Of a stretch of DNA of 20,883 nucleotides, positions 19,788 to 20,883 are shown one piece after another. Made by a program: the position numbers and the translations under genes. The notes beneath the pieces were generated by a model. It had not been told where the DNA came from. It worked only from the letters and a program-made list of their open reading frames with translations, and made no database searches. The DNA is from Fervidifonticultor sp964526945 (GTDB lineage: Bacteria; Sysuimicrobiota; Sysuimicrobiia; Sysuimicrobiales; Humicultoraceae). How positions within the stretch are numbered: position 1 is the stretch's first letter; each line of letters opens with the position of its first letter. The DNA is taken from contig CAZGNA010000032.1 of assembly GCA_964526945.1 (NCBI GenBank), forward strand, positions 1 to 20,883. Reading direction: 5' to 3'.

Positions 19788-20883
19788 CTACTTCGCCCCC
19801 GCCGTCCCGCGGGTGGCCAGCTCCGGGAAGAACATGCGCAAGTTGCGCTCGGGCACGGGCGCGGTGGCCTGCGAGATGGCGTACATCGCCAGTGCCGCCG
19901 CGGCCACCCCGTAGATCACCGGGTTGAGCCGGTACGGCTGCCCCAGGAGGTAACCGGCCAGCGTGACCCCGAAGCCGATGACCATCGATCCGATGGCGCC
20001 GGCGGTGGTGGCCCGCTGCCAGAACAGGCCCATGACCACGGGCACGAACACGATGCTGGCCAGCAGGGCCGCGTATGCCACCACCACGAACTGGACGATG
20101 TCGAGCCGTCGGATCGTCAGGAGAATCGGCACGATGCCCACGATCACCATGACCCACCGGTCCACCTTGATCCGCGTGTGGTCCGAGGCCTGCGGGTTGA
20201 TCAGCTTGAAGTAGATGTCGTGGGAGATGGCCGGCCCCGTGACCAGCAGCACCGAGTCCACCGTACTCATGATGGCGGCCAGCACGGCGGTCAGCACGAG
20301 GGCCCCCACGAACGGCGGCAGGACCTGGTTGGCGAAGACGGTGGAGGCCGCGTCGGCCACCGCGAGCTGTGGGTAGAGCACCCGCATGGTCATGCCGATG
20401 ACCGCCACCGACGTGGCGATGACGAAGAACAGCGCCACGGCCACGGCCTGCCGAACCGTCCGGTCGTCGCGGCACGCGTAGAAGCGCGTCACGACGTAGG
20501 GCGCAGCGACGAAGGTCAGACCGAAGGCCAGCCCAAACCCCAGGAGGTCGCGCAGACCGAAATGCCAGCCGACGAAGCGCGGGGTCACATCGCGCAGCAC
20601 GACCGCGATGTTGTCCAGCCCACCGGCGTAGGAGATCAGCAGGGGCAGGCCGATGACGGCGCCGATGGCCATGCCGGCCTGCTGCAGGAAATCGGTGTTC
20701 ATCACGGCGATCATGCCCCCGACCACGGTGTAGAGCACCGTGACAGCCATCAACAGCACCGCGCCGTAGAGGAAGGGTACGCCGAACAGCGTCTGCAAAA
20801 TGACGCCACCGGCCTGGTACTGAGCCGACATGAACCCAAATCCGGCGGCATTGAGGTAGCGCTGATAAGAATGCCGACACGTC
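19788..20883 (-). CDS. Sodium:solute symporter family protein (N-terminus outside the window)
   Basis: This is an inner-membrane sodium-coupled transporter of the SSS family. The frame is open to the right edge (first full codon at 20880-20882), and 364 residues are visible out of the usual ~480-550. An internal ATG at 20829-20831 is not the start, because the family-like segment NAAGFGFMSAQYQAGG runs through it. Landmarks are VVGGMIAVMNTDFLQ, GLDNIAVVLRD, and AAIMSTVDSVLLVTGPAISH (the Ser/Thr-rich helix that carries the Na2 site in the family). About nine further membrane helices are visible, and the C-terminus is short and soluble. The solute may be an amino acid, pantothenate, proline or carboxylate and cannot be chosen from the sequence. 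The stop TAG is at 19788-19790. Confidence 0.9.
   Translation of the reverse strand, partial: TCRHSYQRYLNAAGFGFMSAQYQAGGVILQTLFGVPFLYGAVLLMAVTVLYTVVGGMIAVMNTDFLQQAGMAIGAVIGLPLLISYAGGLDNIAVVLRDVTPRFVGWHFGLRDLLGFGLAFGLTFVAAPYVVTRFYACRDDRTVRQAVAVALFFVIATSVAVIGMTMRVLYPQLAVADAASTVFANQVLPPFVGALVLTAVLAAIMSTVDSVLLVTGPAISHDIYFKLINPQASDHTRIKVDRWVMVIVGIVPILLTIRRLDIVQFVVVAYAALLASIVFVPVVMGLFWQRATTAGAIGSMVIGFGVTLAGYLLGQPYRLNPVIYGVAAAALAMYAISQATAPVPERNLRMFFPELATRGTAGAK

Noticed and set aside
1..20883. CRISPR array, tRNA, rRNA, insertion sequence or attachment site
   Set aside because: No regular spacer-repeat array, cloverleaf, ribosomal RNA segment, transposase motif or flanking terminal inverted repeats were seen on either strand.

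Overview
This is a GC-rich bacterial window (roughly 70% G+C by eye) from a free-living heterotroph built for uptake and breakdown of organic nitrogen or carboxylate compounds. None of the three solute-binding proteins shows a lipobox cysteine; all have ordinary cleavable signal peptides. This fits a diderm (periplasm-bearing) bacterium better than an actinobacterium or firmicute. The taxon cannot be fixed from the sequence alone. Environmental GC-rich lineages rich in Dpp-type transporters, such as Sysuimicrobiota (CSP1-3) or Methylomirabilota/Rokubacteria, are a guess only.

Layout. (1) 1-86: the tail of an unidentified + strand gene. (2) 268-4410, + strand: a dipeptide-type ABC importer (solute-binding protein, DppB-like and DppC-like permeases) followed by a GntR/HutC regulator. 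(3) 4411-4686: a hairpin-rich leader. (4) 4687-8486, + strand: a tightly overlapping catabolic operon of AtzG-like small subunit, AtzE-type amidase, ribokinase-family kinase and DAO-type FAD oxidoreductase. (5) 8487-8764: a convergent gap with a degenerate repeat of 61-bp period. (6) 8765-10229, - strand: molybdate transporter genes modB and modA; modB has no normal start codon at its conserved N-terminus. (7) 10314-10697, + strand: a DUF3054 membrane protein. (8) 10801-17683, - strand, read right to left: GntR/HutC regulator, peptide-type solute-binding protein, DppB, DppC, PuuD-like class I glutamine amidotransferase, AtuA-like (DUF1446) protein and DUF4387 protein, almost certainly one operon. 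(9) 17725-18224, + strand: a decayed serine-hydrolase fragment, separated from the regulator by a 22-bp palindromic operator candidate. (10) 18475-19572, + strand: a MscS-type channel. (11) 19788 to the right edge, - strand: a sodium:solute symporter, cut by the window edge.

How it works together. Two parallel modules combine a GntR/HutC sensor, a Dpp-type importer and cytoplasmic enzymes. The first feeds an amidase/kinase/oxidoreductase pathway. The second feeds a gamma-glutamyl-hydrolase-like enzyme and the AtuA/DUF4387 pair. The substrates are not determined by the sequence.

The most striking observation is that the solute-binding protein at 15290-16840 appears to be a circular permutation of the SBP_bac_5 fold. 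Its mature N-terminus begins with what is normally the C-terminal lobe, and the protein ends exactly where that lobe would normally start. Also notable: no ABC ATPase gene is present for any of the three importers, modB has an apparent AUC start, and a strong hairpin sits between the permuted binding-protein gene and its permease gene.
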